A DNA stretch of 64,000 nt. It comes from Mesorhizobium sp. WSM4311 (GTDB taxonomy: Bacteria; Pseudomonadota; Alphaproteobacteria; Rhizobiales; Rhizobiaceae). A program made the translations under genes and the position numbers. Below the pieces are notes generated by a model, which was given only the letters and a program-made list of their open reading frames with translations, was not told where the DNA came from and searched no databases. Positions 1 to 9,080 of the stretch are shown here, piece by piece. Every line of letters starts with the position of its first letter. The first letter of the stretch is position 1. Where the stretch lies: the NCBI RefSeq assembly GCF_002295115.1, contig NZ_NSFV01000010.1, positions 1-64,000 on the forward strand. Direction: 5' to 3'.

Positions 1-19
1 AGATGTGTATAAGAGACAG
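1..19. other. Tn5/Nextera mosaic-end adapter remnant
   Basis: The first 19 bases read AGATGTGTATAAGAGACAG, which is exactly the transposase mosaic-end sequence used in Nextera library preparation. It sits at the very edge of the sequence and is followed by ordinary GC-rich DNA. It is almost certainly untrimmed adapter at a contig end and not a biological Tn5 end. Confidence 0.95.
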
Positions 20-54
20 AGCCCGCCCCACCTCAACCATCGCCGATCCTGTAC

Positions 55-1197
55 TCAGTGTCCGAGCGCTTTGAGCCAGCCTTCAAAGGAAGAGGCCTTC
101 TCGTGTTCAGCAAGCGAAACAGAGTGGGCGGGGCGCGGCAACACCACAGTACTGCGGCCTTCGCGGGGGCTGTAACCGAATTCCTTGCTGAATGCTCGGC
201 TGAAATTAGCCGCTGAACTGAACCCGAAGGCCTCGGCAATATCAACAATCCGCCGGCTGTCCGCCGGATCGCTAAGCGCAACATGGGCTGCCAGAAGGCG
301 GCGGCTTTGTATGTAATGAAGAACACCACCGCTCGGTTCGAACAATTGATAGAGACGGGAGCGTGATACGCCGAGAGCCCGGCACATTGAATCCGGCGTC
401 AGATGAGCCGCATCCAGATTGTTTTGGACGTATCGACGCGCTCGCTCCATCAGCGCGACACTCGCCAATTGTTCAGCGGCCGCAGCATGTTCCGTCGGAG
501 GCGCGAGGCAGGCAATGATCATGCTGCGCGCTGCGTGTACGATGCGGGGCAGATCTTCAGCCGTCAGACTGCGCAGTCTTGCTTCGACGCTATTGACGTA
601 GTCGACCAAGAGGTCGGCAAAGTTGCCGGACAGAATTGAATTGTTCTTTGCGTCGAGGGTTGACGCCGCATCAGAGAACAAATCACGCGGCAGATAGAGA
701 AAGAGACTTTCCGAGTCCGTTACCCTCCCGCGAAACGGATAGCCAAGCGATCTGATCTCCAATTTGCCCGACAGGTTTTCCGCAACGCGGCGATCCACCT
801 CCGTCCACGACCGGCCAGTACGTGGCAAGACGATATACCAGTGATCGATCGAACTGGATCGGAGCTTCGCGGCGGAACGCATGTAGCTATGTGCCGGCGC
901 GCGCTGTTGAACGATCAGCATGCCGCCGAGATTCCAAGCCGTGTGGTCGGCGGGAAAGCCATCGTCCGGCAATTTGTCATCCGGCAACCTGACCTCGACA
1001 AGCGGTGTCATATGCGCTTGCCATGCGGCGAATTGATCCTCTGGCGCCAGTTCGAGCGTTGAAAAGGACAAAGGTTCGAGCGCCGGCCCAAGCGGCGGAG
1101 CAGCCTCATTGTGAGGTGGACCTTCGCGCGGCCAACGACGCCGATCAAGGTCCCGCAGCTGCCGCGCAGGGGCCTCGTCTTGCCTTTTAGTGTCCAT
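55..1197 (-). CDS. AraC-family transcriptional regulator
   Basis: A 380-residue regulator. The N-terminal two thirds look like the AraC-binding-like sensor domain, and the C-terminal ~100 residues carry two helix-turn-helix motifs, the first around MCRALGVSRSRLYQLF and the second around IAEAFGFSSAANFSRAF, ending in the typical FGYSPRE. I chose the ATG at 1197 (MDTKRQDE) because the only in-frame extension begins at a TTG at 1242. No strong ribosome site decides this. The ligand and targets are unknown. It is the first gene after the adapter, so its downstream partner, if any, is lost. Confidence 0.88.
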   Translation of the reverse strand: MDTKRQDEAPARQLRDLDRRRWPREGPPHNEAAPPLGPALEPLSFSTLELAPEDQFAAWQAHMTPLVEVRLPDDKLPDDGFPADHTAWNLGGMLIVQQRAPAHSYMRSAAKLRSSSIDHWYIVLPRTGRSWTEVDRRVAENLSGKLEIRSLGYPFRGRVTDSESLFLYLPRDLFSDAASTLDAKNNSILSGNFADLLVDYVNSVEARLRSLTAEDLPRIVHAARSMIIACLAPPTEHAAAAEQLASVALMERARRYVQNNLDAAHLTPDSMCRALGVSRSRLYQLFEPSGGVLHYIQSRRLLAAHVALSDPADSRRIVDIAEAFGFSSAANFSRAFSKEFGYSPREGRSTVVLPRPAHSVSLAEHEKASSFEGWLKALGH

Positions 1198-1429
1198 CGC
1201 GTGGTGCCATATCCGAATCGGGTATGCCCATGCCCCCCACAATCATGTGGTGTACGTCAGGCATCTGGCAAGACTGCGGAACCCAAGTCGACAAAAAACG
1301 GCGATCACGCTGGATCGCAGCAAGAAATGCATTCCGAGATAAGTTTCTGGATGCGAAGATAACGACACTCTTCGACTCGATGCGTATAGATTCTGGCATG
1401 GTGAAATATTAGTCGAGGAGGCTACCGAC

Positions 1430-1732
1430 ATGAACGCAAAGCTCAACAGTGAGGCTCGCCGCAAGATAATTCTTGATGGATATGGCAACAACGAGCCGTT
1501 GAAAGTTATTGCGGAAAAGATCGGATGCTCACTGGCGAGTTTGAAAGTCACCGCCAGTAAACTCGGCTGCACTCGAACCGCGAAAGAGGCGGCGGATTTT
1601 CGGCGAAGATTTCATGTCCCGGAACACAAGCGGCAAGATTACTACCAGCTTATGATTGCTGGTCAGTATAAAGCTCGTGAGTGTGCGCTGATTTTGGGAC
1701 TCTTAACAGAGGAATCATCAGGCGGCAGATAA
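1430..1732 (+). CDS. small HTH-like hypothetical protein
   Basis: A 100-residue protein preceded by a strong ribosome site (GAGGAGG about 10 bases before the ATG). Residues ~20-50 (PLKVIAEKIGCSLASLKVTA) read like a helix-turn-helix of the transposase/sigma-like type, which would suggest DNA binding. The C-terminal half is basic (RRRFHVPEHKRQDYY). I do not recognise a named family. Its A+T content is higher than that of its neighbours, which would fit a horizontally acquired or phage-derived small regulator. It lies alone between the divergent AraC gene and another small ORF. Confidence 0.6.
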   Translation: MNAKLNSEARRKIILDGYGNNEPLKVIAEKIGCSLASLKVTASKLGCTRTAKEAADFRRRFHVPEHKRQDYYQLMIAGQYKARECALILGLLTEESSGGR

Positions 1733-1847
1733 ACTTATTCCAATACACTGTGGGCGATATTATCACGTAAGGATTCCATCACGTCAGCGGTTTATCAGTA
1801 AAAGCCCGCCGCCAAGCACGGGGGCAGGCCCTGAAAGGTTCGCACAG

Positions 1848-2099
1848 ATGCTGCGTCGGCGTTTCAATCACACCTGCCTGAGCCCCCTCGACCTGGCTAA
1901 TTGCGAGCGCGTGTTCGATCAGGTCTGCGCGGATGAGAATCTCGACCCTTTGGACCCGGACGCAGAAATCTTGGCGGTGATGGTTGTGGCCATTTTTCGA
2001 AATGCGCACACCAGCGAGCGCGAACTTCTGGAGGCGGTCAGGTCTCGTCGGCAAAAGGCTCCGGGAACCGAGCACCAGAGCAATTCCAGGAAAGTGTGA
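1848..2099 (+). CDS. small conserved hypothetical protein
   Basis: An 83-residue ORF with a coherent, mostly helical sequence (DLANCERVFDQVCADENL, DPDAEILAVMVVAIFRNA, SERELLEAVRSRRQ). This resembles short hypothetical proteins that are common in Mesorhizobium and Rhizobium genomes. No catalytic motif is visible. The ribosome site is weak, although a GAAAGG lies 12-17 bases before the ATG. The ORF ends in the same bases where a LysR remnant begins in another frame, so its last ~15 residues may be junction sequence and not original. Function unknown. Confidence 0.5.
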   Translation: MLRRRFNHTCLSPLDLANCERVFDQVCADENLDPLDPDAEILAVMVVAIFRNAHTSERELLEAVRSRRQKAPGTEHQSNSRKV

Positions 2100-2304
2100 A
2101 GCGGTTGCCGGGCTTGGGATCATGGTACTAAGCGCGTGGGATGTGGCTGATGATCTGGCAACGGGGAGATTGCAGGCTATTCTCCCGCGTTGGTCATCGC
2201 CGCCTGCTGACGTGGTTGCACTGCTTCATGCCCGCCATGGGCGGTCGAATGGATTCCTGCAAGCGCCCAGGGGGGCCCTAAACTCACCTCCGTGGCGTCG
2301 GTGA
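2098..2304 (+). pseudogene. C-terminal remnant of a LysR-type regulator
   Basis: In one forward frame this stretch encodes EAVAGLGIMVLSAWDVADDL followed by ATGRLQAILPRWSSPPADVV and LLHARHG. That is the pattern of the last part of a LysR substrate-binding domain (aGlGi...l..w.v..dL.sGrL..vLp.w..pp..v..l.p). Nothing upstream in any frame supplies the HTH or the rest of the domain, so it is a decayed fragment of about 55-60 residues. The adjoining upstream sequence belongs to a different small ORF, which implies a deletion or rearrangement junction near 2098. Confidence 0.6.
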
Positions 2305-2664
2305 TAATGTCCGCTTTCTCGCATGGTCTTCCCCCTGAAGCTGCCAGTCGGATACCCGGCCCCATCTCGGCCGTTTAGTGATAAGGCTGCGGACTGAACC
2401 GTCCAATAGAGCTGACTGTGTGCCGCGATACCGTGACAATAAAAAATGGCGACTCTTCCCGCTCTCCGTTCTTCATTACGCATCAAGTGCCCCCGACGGT
2501 TCTGCGTTTCCTTTCCAACGGTCCGACTGAGCTGACAGGTTGCAGCGTCTGAAGTAAATGCCGGACTGTCTCGCGGAGGGTTTTGACGTACTAAGGCGTG
2601 CAAATCGGTGGGTCGGAAAGGAACGACACCGGAACGTGACGTAGATCGAGCAAAGACGCTCTCG
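2305..2664. other. intergenic stretch without a recognisable gene
   Basis: About 360 bases between the LysR remnant and the facing flavin oxidoreductase gene. Short ORFs exist on both strands but are rich in R, P and S, have no ribosome sites and resemble no family. Together with the remnant at 2098-2304, it looks like decayed DNA. Confidence 0.5.
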
Positions 2665-3786
2665 TCAATTCAGGCGGTGGTTGAAGCGATCGATCCTGAG
2701 ATCATCGAGCGGCGTTTCGCAGCGGTCGGTCACAATGAGTTCGGCCATGGCGTCGCCAACGCCGGGGCCGAGCTGGAAGCCGTGCCCACTGAAGCCAAAG
2801 GCGTGGAATAGCCCTGGCGTCGTCGCCGAGCGTCCCATCACCGGCTGCATGTCCCTGACATAGCCTTCGCAGCCGGACCAGGTGCGGATGACCGCGACCT
2901 TTGCGATCGCCGGCAGCAGCCGCGCCACTGCCCGCAACTGCGTCGGCAGGCGCATGGGGTCGGCGCTGGCATGACCCGGATCGAGGTCCACCGCCACCCG
3001 TTCGGCCGCTCCGCCGAAGACGATGTTGCCCCGTTCGACCTGGCGTAGATAGGCGCCATGGTCTTTGTCGCGCGTCCAGATGCCGACCACCGGCAGGATC
3101 CGATGCGGCAGCGGTTCGGTCACGCCCATTTGCGGACCGCGGGCGTCAAGCGGGACTTCTTCGCCGAACCCAGCGGCGATGCGCGCGCCCCAGGCTCCGG
3201 CGGTGTTGAGCAGGCACTCGGAGGCGAATGTGCCCTTCGAACTGGTGACAAGGAAACCGGAGCCCGTATAGGTGGTCTTCCCGACCTCGGCTCCCTCGAT
3301 GATTTGCGCCCCCAGTTTGCGGGCCGCTGCGGCAAAGGCCGGCGCTATCAGCCGTGGATTGCCGCTGCCGTCATGCGCAGAGAATGACGCGGCGATCGCG
3401 TCGGCGCCGAGGCCGGGAAAGCGGGCGCTAATCTCGCGTGGGCCGAGTTCTTCCAGGTCGAGGCCCCAGGGCTGCGCGGCTTGGGCATAGGCCCGCATGT
3501 CGGCAAGGCTTCCTTCATCGAAGATCAGCCGGACATGACCGGTGGCGCGGAACTCGACGTCGCGGCCAAGCATCTTTTCGGCTTCGCCCCACAGTCGGAG
3601 CGAGCGGTGGGCGAGTGGAAGCTGGGACAGATGGCGTCCCGTGCGCCGGATATTGCCGAAGGAGGCGACTGTCGCTCCGGTGCCGACCCGATTGCGCTCG
3701 ATCAGCGTCACGCGCGCGCCGCGCCGGGCGAGGAAATAGGCCGAAGCCGTCCCCATCAGTCCGCCGCCCAGCACGATCACATCCAT
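2665..3786 (-). CDS. FAD-dependent amino acid/amine oxidoreductase (DAO family)
   Basis: A 373-residue flavoprotein. It starts with the dinucleotide-binding motif VIVLGGGLMGTASAYFLARR, continues with an acidic strand end (LIERN), and closes with GFSGHGFQLGPGVG, the FAD-binding signature near the C-terminus of the DAO (glycine/D-amino-acid oxidase) family. Length fits the family. An AGGGAAT ribosome site precedes the ATG. It would oxidise the C-N bond of an amino acid or N-alkyl amino acid; substrate cannot be read from sequence. It diverges from a LysR gene at 4023, a common arrangement for regulator and target, with a palindromic repeat between them. It is one of three DAO-family proteins in this window. 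Confidence 0.85.
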   Translation of the reverse strand: MDVIVLGGGLMGTASAYFLARRGARVTLIERNRVGTGATVASFGNIRRTGRHLSQLPLAHRSLRLWGEAEKMLGRDVEFRATGHVRLIFDEGSLADMRAYAQAAQPWGLDLEELGPREISARFPGLGADAIAASFSAHDGSGNPRLIAPAFAAAARKLGAQIIEGAEVGKTTYTGSGFLVTSSKGTFASECLLNTAGAWGARIAAGFGEEVPLDARGPQMGVTEPLPHRILPVVGIWTRDKDHGAYLRQVERGNIVFGGAAERVAVDLDPGHASADPMRLPTQLRAVARLLPAIAKVAVIRTWSGCEGYVRDMQPVMGRSATTPGLFHAFGFSGHGFQLGPGVGDAMAELIVTDRCETPLDDLRIDRFNHRLN

Positions 3787-3798
3787 GGTTATTCCCTA

Positions 3799-3869
3799 GA
3801 GCATGATCCCGAAAAGTGGGAACCGGCTTTCTCGGACAAACGGTTTCCGTTTGTCCAGAGATCATGCTC
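3799..3869. repeat. rhizobial palindromic intergenic repeat
   Basis: The outer arms GAGCATGATC (3799-3808) and GATCATGCTC (3860-3869) are perfect inverted repeats. Inside lies a second perfect hairpin, GGACAAACGG (3834-3843), loop TTT, CCGTTTGTCC (3847-3856). The sequence beginning AGAGCATGATCCCGAAAAGT is a motif I recognise as recurring between genes in Mesorhizobium and related genomes, comparable to the RIME/REP class. It lies between divergent genes. No second copy was seen in this window. Confidence 0.8.
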
Positions 3870-4022
3870 CAACAAAGAGCTGGATGATGGCTATTCGACC
3901 AAATGTCATCCTCATCCAGCGCGGAGCGGACAATCCCTGAAGGCGCCGATCTTGTCGGCACCGCTTGATTGCGTCAAAGATGCGTTTGGACAACAGCCAT
4001 AAGCTTAGCCTATGGAGTGGCA

Positions 4023-4922
4023 ATGCGTGCCCGTCAGCTCGAAGTGTTCATCGCCGTCATGCGCGCGGGCACCGTGACCGCCGCGGCGCGGATGCTGAAC
4101 ATCTCCCAGCCCGCGCTCAGCCAGATCCTGCTCCACACCGAGGACGAACTCGGCTTCACGCTGTTCGAGCGGGTGAAGGGCCGGCTGCGGCCGACCCCGG
4201 AGGCACTCGAGATCTTCGCCGATGCCGAGAGGCTGTCGGCGGGGCTGGAGGGCTTGCGCCGCAAGACCACCGACCTGCGTTTGGGCCGGACGGGGCTGGT
4301 GCGGGTCGCGGCCTCGCCGCCGCCGGCCATGGCTATCTTGCCGCGCGCATTCACCAGCTTCCGGGCGCAGCATCCCGATATTTTGCTGCGTTCCCACAGC
4401 GCGCCGATCGCCGCAATCGTCGACATGTTGCGTGCCGGCGATGCCAGCCTCGGCGTGGCCTTGGACGACCGGCTGCCTCCCGATATCGATGCGGAGGTGA
4501 TCGGCAGCGTCGGCTTCGCCTGCCTGCTGCCCGCCGGGCATGAATTGGCCGGGAAAACCGAGTTGAGCCTCGCCGATCTCGCCGGGGAAGAGTTGATATC
4601 CTATCGCGGAAACACCCGCCCCGCCGACGAGTTGGCCCACTCGGCCCGCGCGCAAGGTGTGGCGCTTTCGCCGTCGCTCGAGATCGACGTCTCCATCTCG
4701 GCGGTCGGCTTCGTTCAGGCCGGCCTGGGTGTCGCCCTGGTCGACGCGCTGCTGCCCTGGCACCAGTTTGCCGGGCTTGCCGTCAGGCCGCTCGCGAATG
4801 GGCCGGAATTTCCGATCGCGCTGCTCACGTCGCGCACACGGGCTCTCTCGCGGGCCGATGAGATGATGCGCGACCAGATCCGCACCGCCTGCTCCGTCGT
4901 GCTGGGCGGTGCCAGGGCATAA
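4023..4922 (+). CDS. LysR-family transcriptional regulator
   Basis: A 299-residue LysR protein. The winged HTH is at the N-terminus (QLEVFIAVMRAGTVTAAARM, then ISQPALSQIL), followed by a periplasmic-binding-protein-like effector domain with the typical late motif GFVQAGLGVALVDALL. I took the ATG at 4023 (MRARQLEVF) because LysR proteins begin within a few residues of this point; an upstream in-frame start adds 18 unrelated residues. The next gene, hyuA, starts 89 bases downstream on the same strand, while an oxidoreductase gene diverges upstream. It probably regulates one or both, but no operator was identified. Confidence 0.88.
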   Translation: MRARQLEVFIAVMRAGTVTAAARMLNISQPALSQILLHTEDELGFTLFERVKGRLRPTPEALEIFADAERLSAGLEGLRRKTTDLRLGRTGLVRVAASPPPAMAILPRAFTSFRAQHPDILLRSHSAPIAAIVDMLRAGDASLGVALDDRLPPDIDAEVIGSVGFACLLPAGHELAGKTELSLADLAGEELISYRGNTRPADELAHSARAQGVALSPSLEIDVSISAVGFVQAGLGVALVDALLPWHQFAGLAVRPLANGPEFPIALLTSRTRALSRADEMMRDQIRTACSVVLGGARA

Positions 4923-5011
4923 GCAAGACTTATATCGTTCCTCGTCATACGTCTTGGACCCTGGCAATCGTGTCGTGTCAGCTTTGGTTGGCAGACAGGA
5001 AGGGACGCATC

Positions 5012-7090
5012 ATGGATGGTGTCATCACGGCCAACGAGGCGCGGAACGAAACCGACTGGAAGGTCGGCGTCGATATCGGCGGCACATTCATTGATTTCTG
5101 CGCGCTGGAAGCCCGCTCCGGTCGCGTCGCCTCGCTGAAAGTGCTGACGACGCCGGAGGATCCGGGCGCCGAGCTGATGACGGGCCTCACGCTTCTGGCC
5201 GAACGCGAAGGCTTTGATCCTGCCCGTATGACGCGCTTCGTGCACGGTACGACGGTTGGCATCAATACGATCATCCAGCGCAAGGGCGCACCGCTCGCGC
5301 TGTTCACCAATGCCGGCTTCGAGGACGTCATCGAACTGGCGCGGCTGCGCATGCCGGACATGTATTCGCTGTTCTGCGCGCGGCCGGATCCGCTGATCTC
5401 GCGCGACATGGTTTTCGGCATCCCGGCCCGCATGCGTGCCGATGGGAGCGAATCCCGGGCGCCGGACATGGCGGCGGTGGAAAGGGCGGTGGCAGTGGCA
5501 AAAGCAAACGGGGCGCAAGGCATTGTCGTGTCCTTCCTCCATTCCTGGTGCAATGCCGCCCACGAAGTTTCAGTGAATGCGACGATCGCGCGTCTTGCGC
5601 CCGACCTCTTCGTCTTCTCCTCGGCCGAGGTCTGGCCGGTCATCCGCGAATACGAGCGCAGCTCGACCGCCATCCTCAACGGCTATGTCCATCCGCGCGT
5701 CTCCGGCTATCTGACGGCGCTGGAACAGCGGTTGAAAAGTCGCGGCGTGCCGGCCCGTCCGATGCTGACGAAGTCGAACGGCGGATTGATGAACGCTGCC
5801 GAGGGCAAGCGCGCCTGCGTGAATATGCTTTTGTCGGGAACGGCCTCCGGTGTCATCGGCGCCGCGTGGCTGGCGCGTCAGGCAGGCGAAGACAAGATTC
5901 TTACACTCGACATCGGCGGCACCTCGGCCGACTTCGCGCTCATTATCGGCGGCGAGGCGCAGTTCGGCACCGGCGAGCTGATCGGCGAATTTCCTCTCCA
6001 TATCCCCTCCGTGTCGGTCAGCTCGATCGGTGTCGGCGGCGGCTCGATCGCCAGTGTCGATGCGCAGGGGGTGCTACGGGTTGGACCGGAATCGGCCGGT
6101 TCGGCGCCGGGACCGGCCTGCTACGCCCGTGGCGGCGAGAGGCCGACGGTGACGGACGCCATGGTGGTGTGCGGATGGCTCGGTCACAGCGAGATGGCCT
6201 ATGGCCAGCTCAGAATCGATACCAGCCTGGCGCATCGCGCGGTCGGCGAGCTTGCCACCCGGCTCGGCCGCCCCATCGAGCAGACCGCGCAGGCGATCCT
6301 CGATATCGCGGTGTCGGAGATGTTCGTCGAGGTCGAGAAGCTCGCCTCGCGCGCCGGCGTCGACTTGCGCGACTTCACGCTGATGCCTTTCGGCGGCGGC
6401 GGGCCGATGCTCGGCGCTTTTCTTGCCCGCGAACTCGGTATGAAGCGCGTGATGGCGCCGCGACGCCCCGGCGTGGTGTCGGCGCTCGGCGGACTGGTGG
6501 CGGATTTGCGCGGGGATTTCATTCGCACCATCTTCACCCCGCTCTCGGGCGTGTCGCTCTCCGGAATTCGCGAGGCCTTCGAGGCGCTGGCGCAAGAGGG
6601 ACGCGACTGGCTTGCGGCGCAGGGGCACGACGCGGCCGCGGACCTCACTTTCTCCTGCGACATGCGCTATGTCGGGCAGAGCTATGAGATCGAGGTTGTC
6701 CTGTCGCCGCAATGGTTGGCAGATGGTGATGCGGTCGCCATCGCGCAGGCCTTCCATCTCACCCATCAGCAGCTCTACGACTTCCACGACGTTGATGGCG
6801 AGATCGAGCTCGTGAACGTCCGGCTGTCCGCAGTGGGCGCGGGGCCGAAGCTCTCCCTCCCGGAGACCGACGAGATCAACGCTCCGGCAATCCCGGCGCG
6901 CCGTCTTCCCGTCTACACGGGCGCGAGCGTCGAGACCGTCGACCTCCACAACCGGCAGACCCTCGTGCCGGGCAGCGCGTTCCACGGGCCTGCCGTGGTC
7001 GTTCAGGAAGACACCACCTTCGCCATTCCTGCCGGAGCGCAGGCAAGGGTCGACCGCCATCTCAACCTTCTGCTGACCTTCGCGGAGTAA
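5012..7090 (+). CDS. hyuA: hydantoinase/oxoprolinase subunit A (HyuA-type)
   Basis: A 692-residue protein of the HyuA family: an ATP-dependent amidohydrolase that, with HyuB, opens cyclic amides such as N-methylhydantoin or 5-oxoproline. The N-terminal phosphate-binding motif VGVDIGGTFIDF and the second actin-like motif LTLDIGGTSADFAL are clear, as are VHGTTVGINTI and GGGGPMLGA. The ATG at 5012 is preceded by CAGGAAGGGA; a longer in-frame start at 4970 lacks a ribosome site. The stop is four bases before hyuB, so the two are certainly cotranscribed. The true substrate is not readable; the downstream amine dehydrogenase suggests the ring-opened product is an N-substituted amino acid. Confidence 0.93.
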   Translation: MDGVITANEARNETDWKVGVDIGGTFIDFCALEARSGRVASLKVLTTPEDPGAELMTGLTLLAEREGFDPARMTRFVHGTTVGINTIIQRKGAPLALFTNAGFEDVIELARLRMPDMYSLFCARPDPLISRDMVFGIPARMRADGSESRAPDMAAVERAVAVAKANGAQGIVVSFLHSWCNAAHEVSVNATIARLAPDLFVFSSAEVWPVIREYERSSTAILNGYVHPRVSGYLTALEQRLKSRGVPARPMLTKSNGGLMNAAEGKRACVNMLLSGTASGVIGAAWLARQAGEDKILTLDIGGTSADFALIIGGEAQFGTGELIGEFPLHIPSVSVSSIGVGGGSIASVDAQGVLRVGPESAGSAPGPACYARGGERPTVTDAMVVCGWLGHSEMAYGQLRIDTSLAHRAVGELATRLGRPIEQTAQAILDIAVSEMFVEVEKLASRAGVDLRDFTLMPFGGGGPMLGAFLARELGMKRVMAPRRPGVVSALGGLVADLRGDFIRTIFTPLSGVSLSGIREAFEALAQEGRDWLAAQGHDAAADLTFSCDMRYVGQSYEIEVVLSPQWLADGDAVAIAQAFHLTHQQLYDFHDVDGEIELVNVRLSAVGAGPKLSLPETDEINAPAIPARRLPVYTGASVETVDLHNRQTLVPGSAFHGPAVVVQEDTTFAIPAGAQARVDRHLNLLLTFAE

Positions 7091-7094
7091 CGCC

Positions 7095-9080
7095 ATGTTT
7101 GACCGGACAAACCTACAGGTTCTGGCGAACCATGCCCGCGCGGCCGCCGAGAACATGGCGCACACGCTGCATCGCACCGCGCACTCCGCTTTCGTCAAGG
7201 AGACGCAGGATTTCACGGTGATGCTGATGGACCGTTCAGGCGCGACCTTCGCCGTGCCGATGGAGCTTGGTGCCACCTGGTACCCGGGGCTTTCGTATCA
7301 CCGCGCGATCGCGATGGTCGACGACTACCGGCCGGGAGATGTCGCCTTCACCAACGATCCCTATTCCGGCCACGTCGCCACGCACGCGCCAGACACGCAT
7401 CTGTGGAAGCCGGTCTTCGTCGACGGCGACATCGTCGCCTGGACCGGTGGCCATATCCACAACACCGACATGGGTGGCGCGGTGCCGGCTTCGCTCAGCC
7501 GGGCACTGACTGAAATCTATCAGGAAGGCATCCGCTTTCCGCCCATGAAGCTGGTGAATGAGGGCATCTTTGACGAGTCGATCCTGCGGATCATGAGCAC
7601 CAATGTGCGCAAGCCCGACCTTAACATCGGCGACATCAAGGCGCTGGTCGGTGCGCTCAACACCGGCGAGCGCAAGATCCAGGCAATGGTGCGAAAGTTC
7701 GGCAAGACCGGCTTCATCGAAGGCGTTTCCGCGCTTCTCGACCAGGCGGAAGCGCAGGCGCGCGACGTGCTGCGTTCCATGCCCGACGGCACATGGGAAT
7801 TCTGCGATTATGCCGACGAGGATTCCGTCGAGGCCAATCCGTGCCGGCTGAAGCTGAGGCTGACGATCAAGGGCGATGTGGCGGTGCTCGACTTCACCGG
7901 CTCCGATCCGCAGCTCGGCTCCTCGCTCAACGTGCCTTCGGGCGGCGACCCGCGACACACCATGCTGCTGGTGGGCGTCTACTACGTGCTCTATACGCTC
8001 AACCCCAAGATCCTGCTCAACACCGGCCTGACCCGGCCGTTCACCTGCATCACGCCTCAAGGTTCGGTGCTGAACCCGGTCCATCCCGCCGCTGTCGGCA
8101 TGCGCTCGCTCACTTGCGCCCGACTGCGGTCTGTCATCTTCGGTGCCTTCTCGCAGGTGATGCCCGAGCGCCTGCCCGCGGCGCCGGCCGGCAACAACTG
8201 CATCGTCAACGTCATGACTACTGACGAGCGCACCAGCCGTACTGTCATCACGGCGGTGAACCCCGTGGTCGGCGGCGGCGGCGCGATGCCGCATCGCGAC
8301 GGGACCAACGGATCAGGCGCGGATGCTGCCTATCTCAAGAACACGCCGATCGAGATCACCGAGACGGAGACCCCGGTCGAATTCCTGAAATATGGGCTCG
8401 CCAGGGACAGCGGCGGCGCGGGGCGTTGGCGCGGCGGGCTGGCGACAGAGATGGCCTTCCGCGTCTTCGCTCCTGATTCCAGGATCACGGCCCGCAACCG
8501 CGACCGCAGCTTCTTCCGTCCCTGGGGCGTGCTGGGCGGCAAGGCGGCCGGCCTGTCGGACATGATCGTCAATCCAGGGACCGAGCACGAGCGGCGGCTG
8601 GGCAACATTGATACCACTGTGCTGCAGCCCGGCGATGTGCTTGAGATCCGCTCCGCCGGAGGCGGCGGACGCGGCGATCCACATCAACGCGAACCCTGGC
8701 GGGTCGCACAGGATGTGCGGCGCGGCTACGTCTCGACGACAGCTGCCGAGCACGACTATGGCGTCGTCATCCGTGGCGGCGAGATCGACGAGCAGGCAAC
8801 GGGGCAACTGCGTGCGCGGCAGGAGCCGGCCGCCGGCCACTTCCATTTCGGTCCGGAGCGCGACGGCTACGAAGCGCAGTGGACGCCGGACGCCTATGAC
8901 CGGCTCACTGCCATATTAATTGGTTTGCCGATCCATTGGCGGTTCTTCACCAAGACGGAGATTTTCCGCCGCATGAAGGGGCGCTGGGGACCGGAGGGCG
9001 TCCAGGCGGCCTTCGATGCTGTCTGCAAACGCTTCCCCGAACTGCCGCGTCCGCGCCCCGTGCGAGAGGCCGCGGAATGA
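7095..9080 (+). CDS. hyuB: hydantoinase/oxoprolinase subunit B (HyuB-type)
   Basis: A 661-residue HyuB-family subunit, partner of the preceding HyuA. Typical motifs are present: an early HRTAHSAFVKETQDFT, the metal-site region NDPYSGHVATHAPDTHL, WTGGHIHNTDMGG, and the Gly-rich AGGGGRGDP near residue 530. The C-terminal ~110 residues after that domain extend the protein beyond the usual ~550 residues and contain a coherent segment (IHWRFFTKTEIFRRMKGRWG), so this is a long family member. Its TGA overlaps the ATG of the next gene (ATGA), which indicates translational coupling to the ferredoxin-like subunit. Confidence 0.93.
   Translation: MFDRTNLQVLANHARAAAENMAHTLHRTAHSAFVKETQDFTVMLMDRSGATFAVPMELGATWYPGLSYHRAIAMVDDYRPGDVAFTNDPYSGHVATHAPDTHLWKPVFVDGDIVAWTGGHIHNTDMGGAVPASLSRALTEIYQEGIRFPPMKLVNEGIFDESILRIMSTNVRKPDLNIGDIKALVGALNTGERKIQAMVRKFGKTGFIEGVSALLDQAEAQARDVLRSMPDGTWEFCDYADEDSVEANPCRLKLRLTIKGDVAVLDFTGSDPQLGSSLNVPSGGDPRHTMLLVGVYYVLYTLNPKILLNTGLTRPFTCITPQGSVLNPVHPAAVGMRSLTCARLRSVIFGAFSQVMPERLPAAPAGNNCIVNVMTTDERTSRTVITAVNPVVGGGGAMPHRDGTNGSGADAAYLKNTPIEITETETPVEFLKYGLARDSGGAGRWRGGLATEMAFRVFAPDSRITARNRDRSFFRPWGVLGGKAAGLSDMIVNPGTEHERRLGNIDTTVLQPGDVLEIRSAGGGGRGDPHQREPWRVAQDVRRGYVSTTAAEHDYGVVIRGGEIDEQATGQLRARQEPAAGHFHFGPERDGYEAQWTPDAYDRLTAILIGLPIHWRFFTKTEIFRRMKGRWGPEGVQAAFDAVCKRFPELPRPRPVREAAE

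Noticed and set aside
1..19. A genuine Tn5 or IS50 transposon end.
   Set aside because: Only the hyperactive mosaic-end form is present, at the exact contig edge, with no transposase or other IS50 sequence.
5548..6687. A 379-residue arginine-rich forward ORF inside hyuA.
   Set aside because: It is a high-GC shadow of hyuA in another frame: composition is R/G-rich, no domain is visible and hyuA is clearly the real gene.
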